DNA of 64,000 nt, taken from Nitzschia sp. pyKryTriq1. Its lineage: Eukaryota; Bacillariophyta; Bacillariophyceae; Bacillariales; Bacillariaceae. The translations under genes were made by a program, and so were the position numbers. The notes under the pieces were generated by a model. The model saw only the letters and a program-made list of their open reading frames with translations. It was not told where the DNA came from and ran no database searches. The stretch spans positions 2,660,001-2,724,000 of the forward strand of contig OY101120.1 in assembly GCA_956465555.1 (NCBI GenBank). The letters are read 5' to 3'. Positions 31,639-43,324 of this stretch are shown piece after piece; the stretch's first letter is position 1, and each line of letters starts with the position of its first letter.

Positions 31639-32837
31639 GGTGGATGCAAGTTCGGCCGAAATTTTTGAGACAAAGGCAGAATTTTTGGTGAAGTGTATCT
31701 CGACAAATAACTGACATGGGACATTTGATGCCAGTACGATATCTACGTAAAATTGGATGCTCTTTCACGTGGTTACACTTGGAGGAGGCAGAAACATGTT
31801 TTAAGGGGAGATAAGAAGCGCTAAAGGCTTCGAGGCCCCTATAGGGGCCTCGAAGGCCTTCGAGGCCCCTATAGGGGCCTCCGATCCGATTGGCGTTAAG
31901 GAAAAGCTCCGGAGGACAAATTGGGAAAAAAAAAGTTGGAAAAATTACTTAGGCAGTACTTAGGCAAAATGGTTGACAAGAGCTACCTCTTTGGTTTTGT
32001 AACCTTTCGGCCATGAAGTTGCATCAAAATTTACCTCTTAATAAGGAGTTTCGGGGTATGCAAGAGTTGGAGGCGTTGGTTGTGCCTGTGGTGAGCAGGA
32101 GGGGATCAATTGCCGTTGATTAAATGTTATTTCGGTGGAATGAATGGCGAATTGCTTCGATGGGTGTTCGGTAAAAAAAAAAACAAAAAAAATTCAAGTG
32201 AACCCCATTTGAACTCCTGACAAATTCAGGACGTAACTGCCAAAAGTGTCAATCACAGTTGTAAAGCGCTGATGGAGGAAATTTTATTTCATGTGGAGTC
32301 GCTTGGATTTGGTTGAGAGGAGCAGGAATTGTAACGATGTGAAAGTCGCCCGATCCTGCCGGCCATGGTGCACGTGTCTTTTTGTTTGGATTGTGAATTC
32401 GATGAGATTGGTGGACTACATCGATCGCAGTTTTATTTGACAGAAACGATTAAATATGGTAAGTTTGATAATCAAATAGAAAGCAAATTATATTGATAAA
32501 TGAGATTTTTGAGGAACCTTACATAAATGAGCCTGTCGAGCCACAAGTGAAAGTTGTCAAGACGCCGGCCCCTTATTCGTGGTTGGATATTTATATTTAA
32601 TCTGTGTATACAACCATGTATTGTCGATATATGACGGGCATGCGTGTTGATTTGCATTGTTATTTAGGGTTGTGGTTGAAAATTATTGTATACCTGTACG
32701 GATGATGTATAAAGTTTGGACTGCGGCCGTGTTTTTGTGACGACCAGCCAGGGTTTTCGTGGTTATATACAATTGTTGGTGTTTTGAGAATAAAACTTGT
32801 GGTATTTTATCTTTTTCAACAGCCAGCAATAGAAACC
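31639..32837. other. Non-coding flank of the 2OG-oxygenase-like gene
   Basis: The region contains the duplicated palindrome at 31824-31882, an A-rich run (about 32170-32195) and AT-rich sequence leading to the next gene. No supported ORF was found. Confidence 0.45.
31824..31882. repeat. Two tandem near-perfect palindromes
   Basis: CTTCGAGGCCCCTATAGGGG with its completion CCTCGAAG forms a perfect 28-bp palindrome (31828-31855). An adjacent second copy (from about 31859) differs only at its right edge. Each could extrude as a cruciform. Confidence 0.9.
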
Positions 32838-34396
32838 ATGACAACAGCCGGCAACAGATCTGGTAGAACTTCTGTCATTAAAAGCGGTGTCAGTCGAACT
32901 GCCTCTGTTGGCAGAAGAGGTGGAAGCAGTGGGAGAGGCGGGAGAGGCGGGAGAGGCGGGAGAGGTGGAAAAGGCGGAAGAGGTGGACGAGGCGGAAGAG
33001 GTGTTGATTCTGGAGTTGATTCCGATGAAGTTTATTCTGATTCTGGAGTTGATTCTGATGATGATGAGGCGCCTGTACTTCATGTGGCAAAAGAAATTTT
33101 TCCGGTTGTTTATACTAGGAAGACTAATGCCGAATTCATGAAAAAGAAATCTGATGTTGGAGCTAAATACGAAAAAGAAGCTGAACAGCGGAAGAAAGCG
33201 TCAAGGGCAAGCAGAAATTCTCAGTTAAAAGCTAAGAAGAAGAACGTTGAGGATGATGATGATGAGGATGATGATGCTTCAATTAAGGACCAAGAGGTAA
33301 AGTATGAAATTTCTCCCATTGTTCTCGGAGAGGTGACAGAATATGCAAAAATGGTTGCAACCAAGAAGGTCAATCATTTCAAACCATTTGGGAAAGACTA
33401 CGATGGTACTCCACCTGTCATTGTTGGGCAGGTTCCTATTGGGATTTTAGGACCATTGCTGATGTTGTTGAAAGAAGAAAGTTTTATCAAGAAACTTCCT
33501 TTCCAAAACATCATAGCTACACAGAAGGAAGATGAAACCAGGAGGGAGAAGAAAGCTTCTCCGTACAAGGAGGGTGGTTCTTACTTTATGTTCAATTCTG
33601 CCGATTCCCATTACCGTGACAACCAACGTTTGTCCAATGCCTTGGTAATGATGTTAGAAAATTTCGAGTGGATGGTCACAAGATCTTTGCAATCTCTGTT
33701 GAGAGAGAGCAAGCCAAGGAATGTTAAATTTGGGTTGGTCAAAACATTGGAAGCTTGTCATCAAGAGCTCCATGTTGATTTGAAAGATTCTGTGTTAAAA
33801 GAGAGTGGTGAGATGGATGAAGATGATGGGGATTTGGAAATTGGTAAGTTTTTTAATATTGGGATTTTGATCACAAAATGCAAAGCTAACCAATCGTTGT
33901 GTCTGAAGTTAAAAGTAAAAAAGATTTAGGCTATGTTTTCCACATGCCACTAGACCGTGACAACATGTGGTTGAGAGTGCTAGAGGATGTGTCTGAGGAT
34001 AACAACACTGTGAAGGTGAAGGATGTGATGTACCATGTTGAGCTTGGTGCATTCATCATGCTCAGGGGTGATGTGTTTCATTCTGGGCATTATGGGAAAG
34101 AAAATGCACTCCGTCTTCATGCCGTGGTTGAAAAACCAGATAGAATTTTACTGGAAAGGGATGAGTTATACTTTTGGTCAAAGTTCAAAAAACTACCTCA
34201 GTGCCCTTACAAAGACTGCGAACATGACAAAATTTCTAACGAAAATTTGTTACCCCAAAAGCTGAATCATATGACAGAAGAAGTCAAGAGATTTCTTGTG
34301 AATAAGATGAAAAGGGTGGTTGCCTACCCACATCAAAAAATCCTGAAAATGTATGGAAGTTTGGGTATGAAGGCTGCATTGGAAACCATGAAGTGA
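32838..34396 (+). CDS. Putative 2-oxoglutarate/Fe(II) dioxygenase-like protein, two exons
   Basis: Exon 1 is 32838-33843 and exon 2 is 33909-34396, joined over a 65-nt intron (GTAAGT...GAAG) that splits a Val codon; 497 residues. The N-terminus is a Gly-Arg repeat (RGGRGGRGG, about 31-56) and acidic/Lys-rich tracts; the C-terminal half is globular. After splicing it holds the residues expected of the double-stranded beta-helix oxygenases: LHVDLKD (His312, Asp314) before the intron, GDVFHSGHYG (His393) after it, and ALRLHAVVE (Arg404) eleven residues further on. The HxD...H...R order and the H-to-R spacing fit iron and 2-oxoglutarate binding. Substrate is unknown; oxidation of a nucleic-acid base or a protein are both possible. 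It lies about 0.9 kb upstream of, and parallel to, the Helitron Rep/helicase gene. The ATG at 32838 is preferred over upstream non-ATG codons. Confidence 0.7.
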
Positions 34397-35273
34397 TTAT
34401 TTCTATCATCTATTTTACATATTTTTGGTATAAGAGGTTAATCCATTAGATATTCTTGAAGAAATATTTTAGAAAATGCTTAGTATTATTCTTGTGATAA
34501 AAATGAGAGATTCTACAACAGTAGGTGTTTTTATTCCAATGGTAGCTCAGTTTGTTTTAATATCTGTAGTCATTTCACAGCTTTGTCTTAGATACCATAA
34601 AGGTGCCATTGATTGGTTGGCGACAATTATTAGCGATAACTGTGTAGGATTAAATATTTGAAGGTTCCATATTATATATCAAATGGATGTGTTTTTAACT
34701 TACATTGACGTATGTTTCAATTGAATTTGGGTGTATTTTCGAATGGATGTTTTCAATTGTGAGATTCCATTGAGATACCATTGATTGGTTGGCGATAATG
34801 GTAACTGCGAGGGATTAAATATGTCGATTGACTATTCTAATGTTCCGTATTAAATATTAAATGGATCTGTTTTTAAGTTACATTGACGTATGTTTAATTT
34901 TGATTTGGGTTTTCGACTGTGAGATTCCATTGAGATTTTATTGATTGGTTTACGATAATGGTAACTGCGCGGGATTAAATATCCCGATTGAATATATTAA
35001 TGTCCCATATTAAATTCTAAATTGATCCGTTTTGAGAATAATTTACATATGTTTCAATTGAATTCGTAGTATTGTCGAATTAATATCTTCGGCTGTGAGA
35101 TTCCGTTGAGATGCCATTGATTGGTTGGCGATAATTAGCGAGTAATATACCATACTGCACAGAATTGCCATCCGATAAATAATTGTATGATGCGTATGTG
35201 ATTAAACAACTTTAACTTTGATGCGTATGTGACTGAAGAAGCTTGTGCATATTCTATTGAACGCGAGGATATC
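34397..35273. other. Non-coding interval carrying the left repeat array
   Basis: About 880 bp lie between the oxygenase-like gene and the Rep/helicase gene, mostly the tandem array described separately. The first in-frame ATG of the next gene is 35274; the frame upstream opens after a TGA at 35199. Confidence 0.5.
34605..35130. repeat. Left array: four degenerate 160-175 bp tandem repeats
   Basis: The landmark CCATTGATTGGTTGGCGATA (one copy diverged) recurs at 34605, 34778, 34938 and 35113, giving periods of 173, 160 and 175 bp. Units share GGGATTAAATAT, TTACATTGACGTATG and GTGAGATTCCATTGAGAT. Units are clearly diverged from one another, so older than the right array. Confidence 0.85.
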
Positions 35274-38200
35274 ATGGAGGATTTATTTTATGACATTGAT
35301 CAATACGATGATCAATCTTTTAATGAGAGTCTCGAAGATGAGTATTACACTGCCGATGAAGGCTATAGTGACCAAGAATTGTTGTCTGATGTCGAAAGTT
35401 CTGATTCCGAAGATGAGACCACCATTTTTACCAACGACAGCGAAGATTCAGAATATACTGCCAATAATCATTGGGAACATATTATGGAGGGGGGGAGTCA
35501 TATTGATTGCTGTGAACTATGCCGAAGGTTCAACGTTGAGTGCGATGGCTCTCATTATTCCCTTGACCTTTCGATTGTTTCACGAGATTTGTTATCTCTG
35601 AGGCGAAAATGGTGCTATTTGACAAATCAGAACACCCGGGAAGAAATTACATTGTGCCGAATTTGCAAACAGTATCTCAGGAAAGATAACGGAAATTATG
35701 CGAAATGGAAAAATAGCTGGGCACCCTATCTTTATTACATGTTTCGGAATCTTTCCAACAGGGGCAGGACAAAAATATGGAAGATTTTGCCTTTGGATTG
35801 GCAACGACAGTGGCATGAAGCCTTTGGAATTGATTGTGAAAGTTTTGTACGAGATGTAACCAGCCCACTTTCAGAGAAGACAATCCAGGCAAAGGACAGA
35901 GATCCCAAGAAAGCTCTTTCTTCATTGTCAGATGTCACATTCGAGAATCCTATAGTTTTGTGCCCGTGGGGATGTAGTGAATATGTGCAGAAATCGGGTA
36001 GGATAGCACTTGGGTCCATTTTTCAAAAGCACTTGACAGATGAAGAAGTTGAGAGTTTCGACAAGGGAAATCTCTTTGTAAAGGTGCTTTATTCTAGGAG
36101 AGATTTTTTGAGGAATAGTCTTGAAGATTATCCTGCTTTGTTGTTGAACCCAGAATGGCGTTGTCAACCAGCCATGGTTTTAACTGACGATGGACCTTAT
36201 TTTTGCACATGTCGGCTTCACAACAAAGGCAGTTCTAAAATGTACTTTCACCAACCCAGGTGCATAATGCCATGTTTACCAGCTGCAGTGGCGGATCAGT
36301 TGAGTTTTGCGATAATCAAGCCACGAATTTTGAAAAGTATGCAGAGGAGGAAATTGAACACTATATATCCAACCTTTGACTTGCGAGCACGTTATGGTGG
36401 TATTGACAGTTGTACGGTTGGTGTGGTTGGAGATTATGGTCGAAAGTCGACTATTCTACACAAGAACTCAGTTGTTGGATTAGCTGGAAGGACAGATCTA
36501 GTAGCCCATCTGAACGTGCTAATAGTATTGACACCAAGAGGATCATTAAAGAGCTCACTGCATCAGAAAAGGAAGATCCGAGCACCATATTTTTGTCAGT
36601 AACTTGCAATCAATCAAAACACCCGGGTGTGCAACACTTGAGAAGCTATATTCAACAGTTCTCTGACATTGATGTGGAATTGAAAATTCGAAGAAAACAT
36701 TCTCTTTTTGCTGGATGCACTTTAAAGGAAGCTCAAAATCAATTGGACAGTGGAGCAGCAGGTCTTCTTTTGAGGAATTGGTTGGAGAAAGCTTCTGAGT
36801 TTCTTGATTATCTGGAAAGCAATTCATCGACATTCTTCGGGTCTGTGGTGCGCATATTTGCAAGGTTTGAGTACCAGGATGGTGAGGGAAACTTACCTCA
36901 TTTACATATACTATTGTGCACTGAAGAAAAGCCGCTGGATCCTGAATCAAGAAAAGTTCTGGAAGACATGATTGCTGGATGTGTTGGCAACATTGTCGAA
37001 GATCATCAAATTCCTGAATTCATAGCTGCGGGATTGCTAGAGGATGCCGAAGATTTTTTCTCTATGAAAACTGATGATACCAAAGTGCTGGAACACCAAT
37101 GCTCTGACAGGTGTCAGAAATTTGTAGGAGGTGGTACTGAATTTGTTTGCAAAGTCCCGGATGTTCACAGCCTGAACAAAACACCTTATCGACATTCATA
37201 TGAGGTGATTAATATTCAACGTGAAGCGGACGCTGTGAGGCTGTATGAAGAACTGGGATTCATTGATACGTCCCAAAACTTGGACCCTTTGTTGCTATGC
37301 GTGAATCATTTTCCTCCATCTCTGAAAGAGCAATGGAAGTTTTCTCCATGCCACAAAGTACTTTTTTTGATAAACAGAGGAAATCAAAACATGCAGATTG
37401 TTTTCAGATATCAGAACAAAACTTACCTTACCAAATATGTCGTAAAGATTGAAGAGACTAACCGGGTGTTTTTGGTTGCCCTGAATGGTGAGGGCACCCA
37501 AGTGGGTTTGGATATGAATTTTATGAAACGTTGTGCATTCAAGAAGGAACAGTCCAAGCACATAAGACCATATGGTGTTAGCAGGACATTCATGGAGATG
37601 GAGCATACCTTATTGGGTTATCCCATGTCAAGAAACACAGCAACATATGTTCATATCTCAACGAAGCCACTGGAGGAGAGGCCTGGGATTTGCATAAAAA
37701 AAAGGATCAAAGTTGTGAACAGAATGAGGAGGATGCATGGTGAAGAAGAAGCTCGAACACCCCAGGACATGGCGACAAGAGAATTGCCAGGGTTTGAGGT
37801 GAGGCAGAGATTTCCATTATGGAGAAAGTTTACTGCTACTCAACAGATCATGGCAAAAGACTTGTACTTCAACCCAATTACCACTGACAAGATAACTCTG
37901 TTTTCTTTGAGACCACCGGAGATACGGATTTTGATTAAAAAAGTCGAACTTTACTTTCGATGGTTTGACATTGGAGAAATTGTGAGCAATGAGTTGATGG
38001 GAGATATGCTGTCTTCTAATCTGAGAAGATCTTGTTGGATTGATGCAACTGGACACTGTGTTCTTTTGAGGGAAAATGCTATACCAGAAATGAGAGAATA
38101 TGTGGGACAAATACAACATGACACATTTTACAACCAGCAGTCTGGCTTCAATTCCATTCTCAGATGGGTAAAGAGGATATTGGAATTGCAACTGGAAAGT

Positions 38201-40738
38201 CTCATGCCAAATTTTGAGAGTTGTGAAGATTGGGATTTTGCTTACGTTCATCTGATATGTACACATGGTGATGCCAGATTCCTTCCTACCGTGGTATTCC
38301 CTACTGTTTATCCCAGCAACCAAATGAAGTTCATGCTTCATCTTTTGTATTCTCTGGGACATTTCGATACAGAACTTGATCTAGTGGGTACAGACTTTTA
38401 TTCCATTTTTCAAAAGGCTAATTTGATCCCTCATGGGAATCAAGGTGAAGATATTTCCGTGAAGTGCTTACTGAAAAAGTATTGCGAAGAGCAGCTGTTT
38501 CATTATCCTATAAAGTCAGACAGAATGGATCAAGTCTGCTTGAGAGCGAAGAAAATGCTGGTCCACGCTTTGTTTCGTGATGAATCCTTAATGGGAAATC
38601 CAGGTTTATTGCCTCCCTGTATCTACACGGCAATGCATCAAGCAACAAATGATGAAATGGAGATATTTTTAAAAGAAGTCAGAACAAACATGGCAGCAGC
38701 CGTAGCTGCAGAACTAAAGGATCTGTCACCTGATACCCAGCTACTGGTTGAAAGCACGAGAGGCCAACATTGTCCCTACCCAACTAATTTACCTGCTACT
38801 CCAACCCAGACAGAAGAAAGTCACCTTGAGCATCAAATGTCAACGGAAACTTTAAGAAGAAGCATTGAAGCATATATCACTGTGTCTCAGTGGCAGACAA
38901 AGGGTATTTTGCTGAATGGGCCTCCTGGTGTAGGCAAGACCTTCAATTGTTTGTATGCAGCTGGATATGCTCTTTCATTGGGATTATGCGCAATCACAAC
39001 AGCCCTTTTATCAACACGTGCAGCAGAATTGGGTGGAATACATATTCACGAATTATTTGCTATTTTACCAGGATTAACCTCACCTGAGGAAATCTGTCAA
39101 CACTCTGTTGAGGCATTGTTAAGAAATCCAAAATTGGCATGGTTGATTATGAATCTTGATGTTCTTATCATTGATGAAGTTGGACAAAATTCAGCACAAC
39201 TTTTTTCTGCACTGGAAATGATTTGTCGAGCTGTCAGAAATCGATCTGATTTCTTTGGAGGCATTCATGTGATATGCACCATCGATGAGTGCCAGATTAC
39301 TCCAATTGACGGGCTGCCGTTTTTAACAAGTCCACATGTTGTATCATCATTCAAGCTCATCACATTGGATCATCCTGTGAGAGCCGAAGAGGAAAATCTA
39401 CGATTGGCCTGTAAGTTGGTACGAACTCCTGCTATTGTACTCCAAGAACAACCTGAATTGATAGAGCAGATAGTTGGATTGGTTTCGGAAAATGCTACAT
39501 TTGTTGATGATTGGGATTCTCCAAGGATACCTCATGATGCTATTCGAGTATTTGGGAAAAAGAAACCGGCTAAGCTGGAGAGAGAGCGTTATCTCCACAA
39601 TATTATTGAGAATTTGTCAGCAACAAATACTCCCTACAGCATGCACAAAGCTGTAGACCAACAGATTCCTCACCAGTCTCATGCAAACTGGATTCCAGCT
39701 TCTTCTGAAGTCAGTCGTCAATTAGACCGAAAGTGCAGAGAACCCGACTGTCTTTTTTTTTTCGAAGGTGCTGTTTATGAATGTTCAGAAAACACAAAAG
39801 AAATTGGAGTCAGTTATACTCAGCTTCTTGTTTTGTTCGAAGTTCCTACTGAAGAAATGCTGCAACGTGGGGAAACAATTACTTTCCTCTGCGGTCCTCA
39901 TGGAGAAAGAAATGTTCCAATTATGAATAGGGAAGAACTTTTATCTCGAGGTTGGAAAGAAGTCAAGATTGGGATCAATTCCGCCAGACCCAAAAGGATC
40001 AATAGAATGATGAAAGGGAGGAGATTCCAATATCGATTGAGGCCAAGAATAACCGCAACTATACACCAAATAATGGGGAGCACTCTTGGCTCAGTGGCAT
40101 GTAAAATCAGCAACACCGATGTTGAGTATGCTCTATGGGAAAAGGGTCAGCTGGTTGTACTTATTTCAAGGACAAACAGATTTAGGAACCTGATCTTTGT
40201 GGGGAACAAAAGAGCTATATTAGAAGCAATGAGGTCAATCTTGAGAAAGAAGACCATGTTCGACGAGTATGTGCATCATGTACTTGATGTTTTACGCGGT
40301 TCAACATCTGGAGAATTTGTTCCGTTGGATTTGACAAAGTTCCCCTATCAAGTGTGCGGCACTTTAGAACATCAAAACAACTCGGGTGCATGCTACTTGC
40401 TTTGCAGTGTGCCATTTCCAGAAACTAATTACATTGGGCAGACTACAAGGAGCTTGGCTGTCAGGTTGGATGAACACAATCGGGGAAATGGAGGGGTTCA
40501 AACATCTCCTGCCCATTTAAGACCATGGACTCCAATCGCTTACGTCTGTGGTTTTGAACATGATTCTGCCTTGTTAATGGAATTTGAACGGCAATGGCAA
40601 GCTTCCAGACAACATCGATTGATGTCTCTTCAATCCTGTACAGCTTTGGATATAGCTCATTTAGCTTCCGCCATTGTTGAGAGACAAGAATTCTTGAGCT
40701 TAGGTCTGAGAGTGGTGTTGATGGTAAAGCACGGATGA
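35274..40738 (+). CDS. Helitron Rep/Pif1-like helicase with C-terminal GIY-YIG nuclease (one frame change)
   Basis: Two overlapping frames form one gene: 35274 to about 36507, then, one base back, on to 40738 (about 1820 residues). The first frame has Cys pairs (DCCELCRRFNVEC; LCRICKQYL; LCPWGC) typical of the Zn-finger-like Helitron N-terminus. The second begins with the HUH nuclease: IFLSVTCNQSKHPG, then GNLPHLHILLC (36890-36920) and TYLTKYVVK with two Tyr three residues apart (37424-37438). The SF1 Pif1-like helicase has Walker A GPPGVGKTF (38918-38944) and Walker B VLIIDEVGQ (39161-39187). The C-terminus has ACYLLCSV, NYIGQTTRS, RLDEHNRG, LRPWTP and LMEFERQWQ (40388-40600), a GIY-YIG nuclease resembling SLX1. 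The change of frame lies by a CCC run at 36505-36507. An intron is possible but not obvious. A GTG at 35229 opens the frame; the first ATG is 35274. Confidence 0.85.
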
Positions 40739-41705
40739 AGTTCCCGCTCTTCTCTAAATAATTGGACATTTTAATTGTAGGCGAACTTTTTGCTTTGTAC
40801 GTTAAATTAATATCACATTCTCGTTTTTGTAAATTAATTGCTCGTTTTTTTATATGTTAAATGAACATCATTTAATCTATAAGAGAACTTATCTTTAATG
40901 AGATCTCAATGGTATCTGATACAGTCTCATTTTTTCAATTCGGTACATTTTAATTGTAGGCGAACTTTTTGCTTTGTACGTTAAATTAATATCATATTCT
41001 CGTTTTTGTAAATTAATTGCTCGTCTTTTTATATGTTAAATCAACATCATTTAATCTATAAGAGAACTTATCTTTAATGAATACCATACAGTTTCATTTT
41101 TTCAATTCGGTACATTTTAATTGTAGGCGAACTTTTTGCTTTGTACGTTAAATTAATATCATATTCTCGTTTTTGTAAATTAATTGCTCGTCTTTTTATA
41201 TATTAAATGAACATCATTTAATCTATAAGAGAACTTATCTTTAATGAGATCTCAATGGTATCTCATACAGTCTCATTTTTTCAATTCGGTACATTTCAAT
41301 TGGAGGCGAACTTTTGCTTTGTACGTTAAATTAATATCATATTCTCGTTTTTGTAAATTAATTGCTCGTCTTTTTATATATTAAATGAACATCATTTAAT
41401 CTATAAGAGAACTTATCTTTAATGAGATCTCAATGGTATCTCATACAGTCTCATTTTTTCAATTGGGTAGTCTATCATCCCCAATCACAAAGAGATCTAT
41501 TAATGAAGTAACCTTCCATTGCCACAGACCAATTTCCAACCATTTCCAACTCCATTGACTGAGGCGTAAATAAGAGCCTAATGGAGGCTATAAAGAAGGC
41601 TATAAAATCAATATTCAGGCTCTAGAAGAGAAATAATGTGACCGGTTCCTATTTCACTGTTTTACAATAATATGACAAATAATAATAGATATGGATACAC
41701 CCAGT
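40739..41705. other. Non-coding interval carrying the right repeat array
   Basis: Apart from the tandem repeats there is a short unique segment (41470-41690) with duplicated GGCTATAAAGAAGGCTATAAA. No ORF was seen. Confidence 0.5.
40767..41466. repeat. Right array: four near-identical 166-180 bp tandem repeats
   Basis: Copies start at about 40767, 40946, 41112 and 41292 with ACATTTTAATTGTAGGCGAA and share TATAAGAGAACTTATCTTTA and CATACAGTCTCATTTTTTCA. The second copy lacks about 13 bp. High identity between copies indicates recent homogenisation immediately after the Rep/helicase stop codon. Confidence 0.9.
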
Positions 41706-43324
41706 TCAATCATTCCATACTGCAGGATCAAGGGCTTCGGCGCTGTTTTTGAACTCAATCAAGTCATCCATATTGTTTGGATAAATAGAAACAGGGTGAT
41801 AGTGGATGGTTTCAGACATAATAGTGGCTCCTTCATCATCCTTGCCGTCTTTGATCTCACTCAATCGGTACCAGCCAATGATTCCCCAGCCACCTCTTTC
41901 ATTCACAAAGTGCAACATATCACGAAAACCTTGACGTACTTGGATTATATTTTGACGCAATGTTTCCGCCATTTGAGTGAATTCCCAGGAGGTGAACTCC
42001 GCATCAATATCCATACCGGTATCAGCAACTCTGATCCTGGTATTGAATCTAATGACGTTGTCTCCTGCACCTGGAGCCTGGGAGTAGCACCCACACCGGT
42101 CAACATGCGTTCTCTGTCTGTCGCAGAAAGTCCCCCCACAGGAAACATCAATAGCTACTGCATGGAGCAGCTGAAACAAATGTGTCTGAATGAAAAACGC
42201 CTGATGATGTCCGGCTACGGAAGGTGGGTCAAATGATACCCGCAAGGTGGGTCGTCTGATCGGAATCAATCCGTAATCGATATCCAGTTTGTAGATGTTC
42301 CCTTTGGTCACATGGGTGATAGGAACAGGTTCTTGGACTAAAAACCAATCCCCGACTTTCAATTCCCCTCTCCTGGTAAGACATTTCTTCCAAAGCAAAG
42401 TTTCCGAGTTGCCAAACTTGGATTCAAAGATTGCACAGCAAATACTTGGACATGTTGGGTCGGCAAACGTGAACATCCGAGTATAATTAGAGTTGGTTTT
42501 CGCTTTTTTGTAGTTGATCACACCCTGCTTGGGGGCTTTCCTCCCCTGGAACTCCAAATTTGATGAATATGAATAGTTTTATCTCCATCGATCGGAAAAT
42601 AAAAGAAAATAGGATCATCCTGCAATTCAGCCTTCTTCATTTTCTCCGCTGCCTCCGGTGATAAACTAAAGTGGGGAACAAAATCCGTTTGGAGTTCCCG
42701 TCGCTCAGTTGCGGCAAACTCTATAGCCAATCTCATAAAGTTCATGTTTGGGAGTAGTCTTCGGAACAGGCAACTGAAGAAGAATTCACATCTGAACATC
42801 TTGTTTACCAAGGGAATGTGCAAAGGAATAAGGCTCATTGGCAGGCGAAAAAATTGACCCATTGTACCTCGTATGCCCTCCAGATAAGGCATGGTGAGGG
42901 GGTGAACTATCATCTTCCAATTCCAAGCGACCTCACTTAGTTGGTCAAATGTCTCTACATGGTGTCGGTTGTTGGTATCATGTGTATTTCTGCAAAGATG
43001 CAACAGAATCCGATGAGGCTCCTGTAAGAAAATTTGTCCAAATAATTCTTCAATGAAACATTTTTTCACTTGATACCACCTCCTTTGTTCCATGTTTTCG
43101 TGGAAATGATTGTTGGTACAGATATCGGCAATGGCTTCAGATGCCTCCTCTAATACTTTCTTCGTGTAACATAACTCTTCCACGTCCATTTCAACAAGTG
43201 GGTCCCAAAAAAACTGAGACGCAACCGCTCCACGGTACATGTTTCGTCGTTGCTCAATTTCTGCCAGTGTTTGACTGCATATTGTTTGCTTACGCTTCCA
43301 CTTTTCTCTAGTGGTGTTAACCAT
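41706..43324 (-). CDS. Helitron-adjacent Cys-rich protein, possible OB-fold/zinc-ribbon ssDNA-binding protein (one frame change)
   Basis: Translation starts at the ATG at 43324 and runs in one frame to about 42535, then continues one base back in a frame that ends at 41706 (about 540 residues together). The first half is helical and rich in aromatic residues, with no known domain. The second half has TRMFTFADPTCPSICCAIF, then GELKVGDWFLVQEP, and a metal-site-like cluster SCGGTFCDRQR...RCGCY followed by beta-strand-like IRFNTRIRVAD. A Cys-containing beta module beside a Helitron recalls the RPA-like ssDNA-binding proteins of plant Helitrons, but that is inference by analogy. The frame change is at a CCCCC run (42531-42535 on the plus strand as GGGGG). 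The gene converges on the Rep/helicase gene across the right repeat array. Confidence 0.55.

Noticed and set aside
36410-36602. Overlap of the two Helitron frames as a short intron
   Set aside because: Conserved-looking sequence continues directly from one frame to the other around the CCC run, leaving no room for an intron, though a GT...AG pair cannot be fully excluded.
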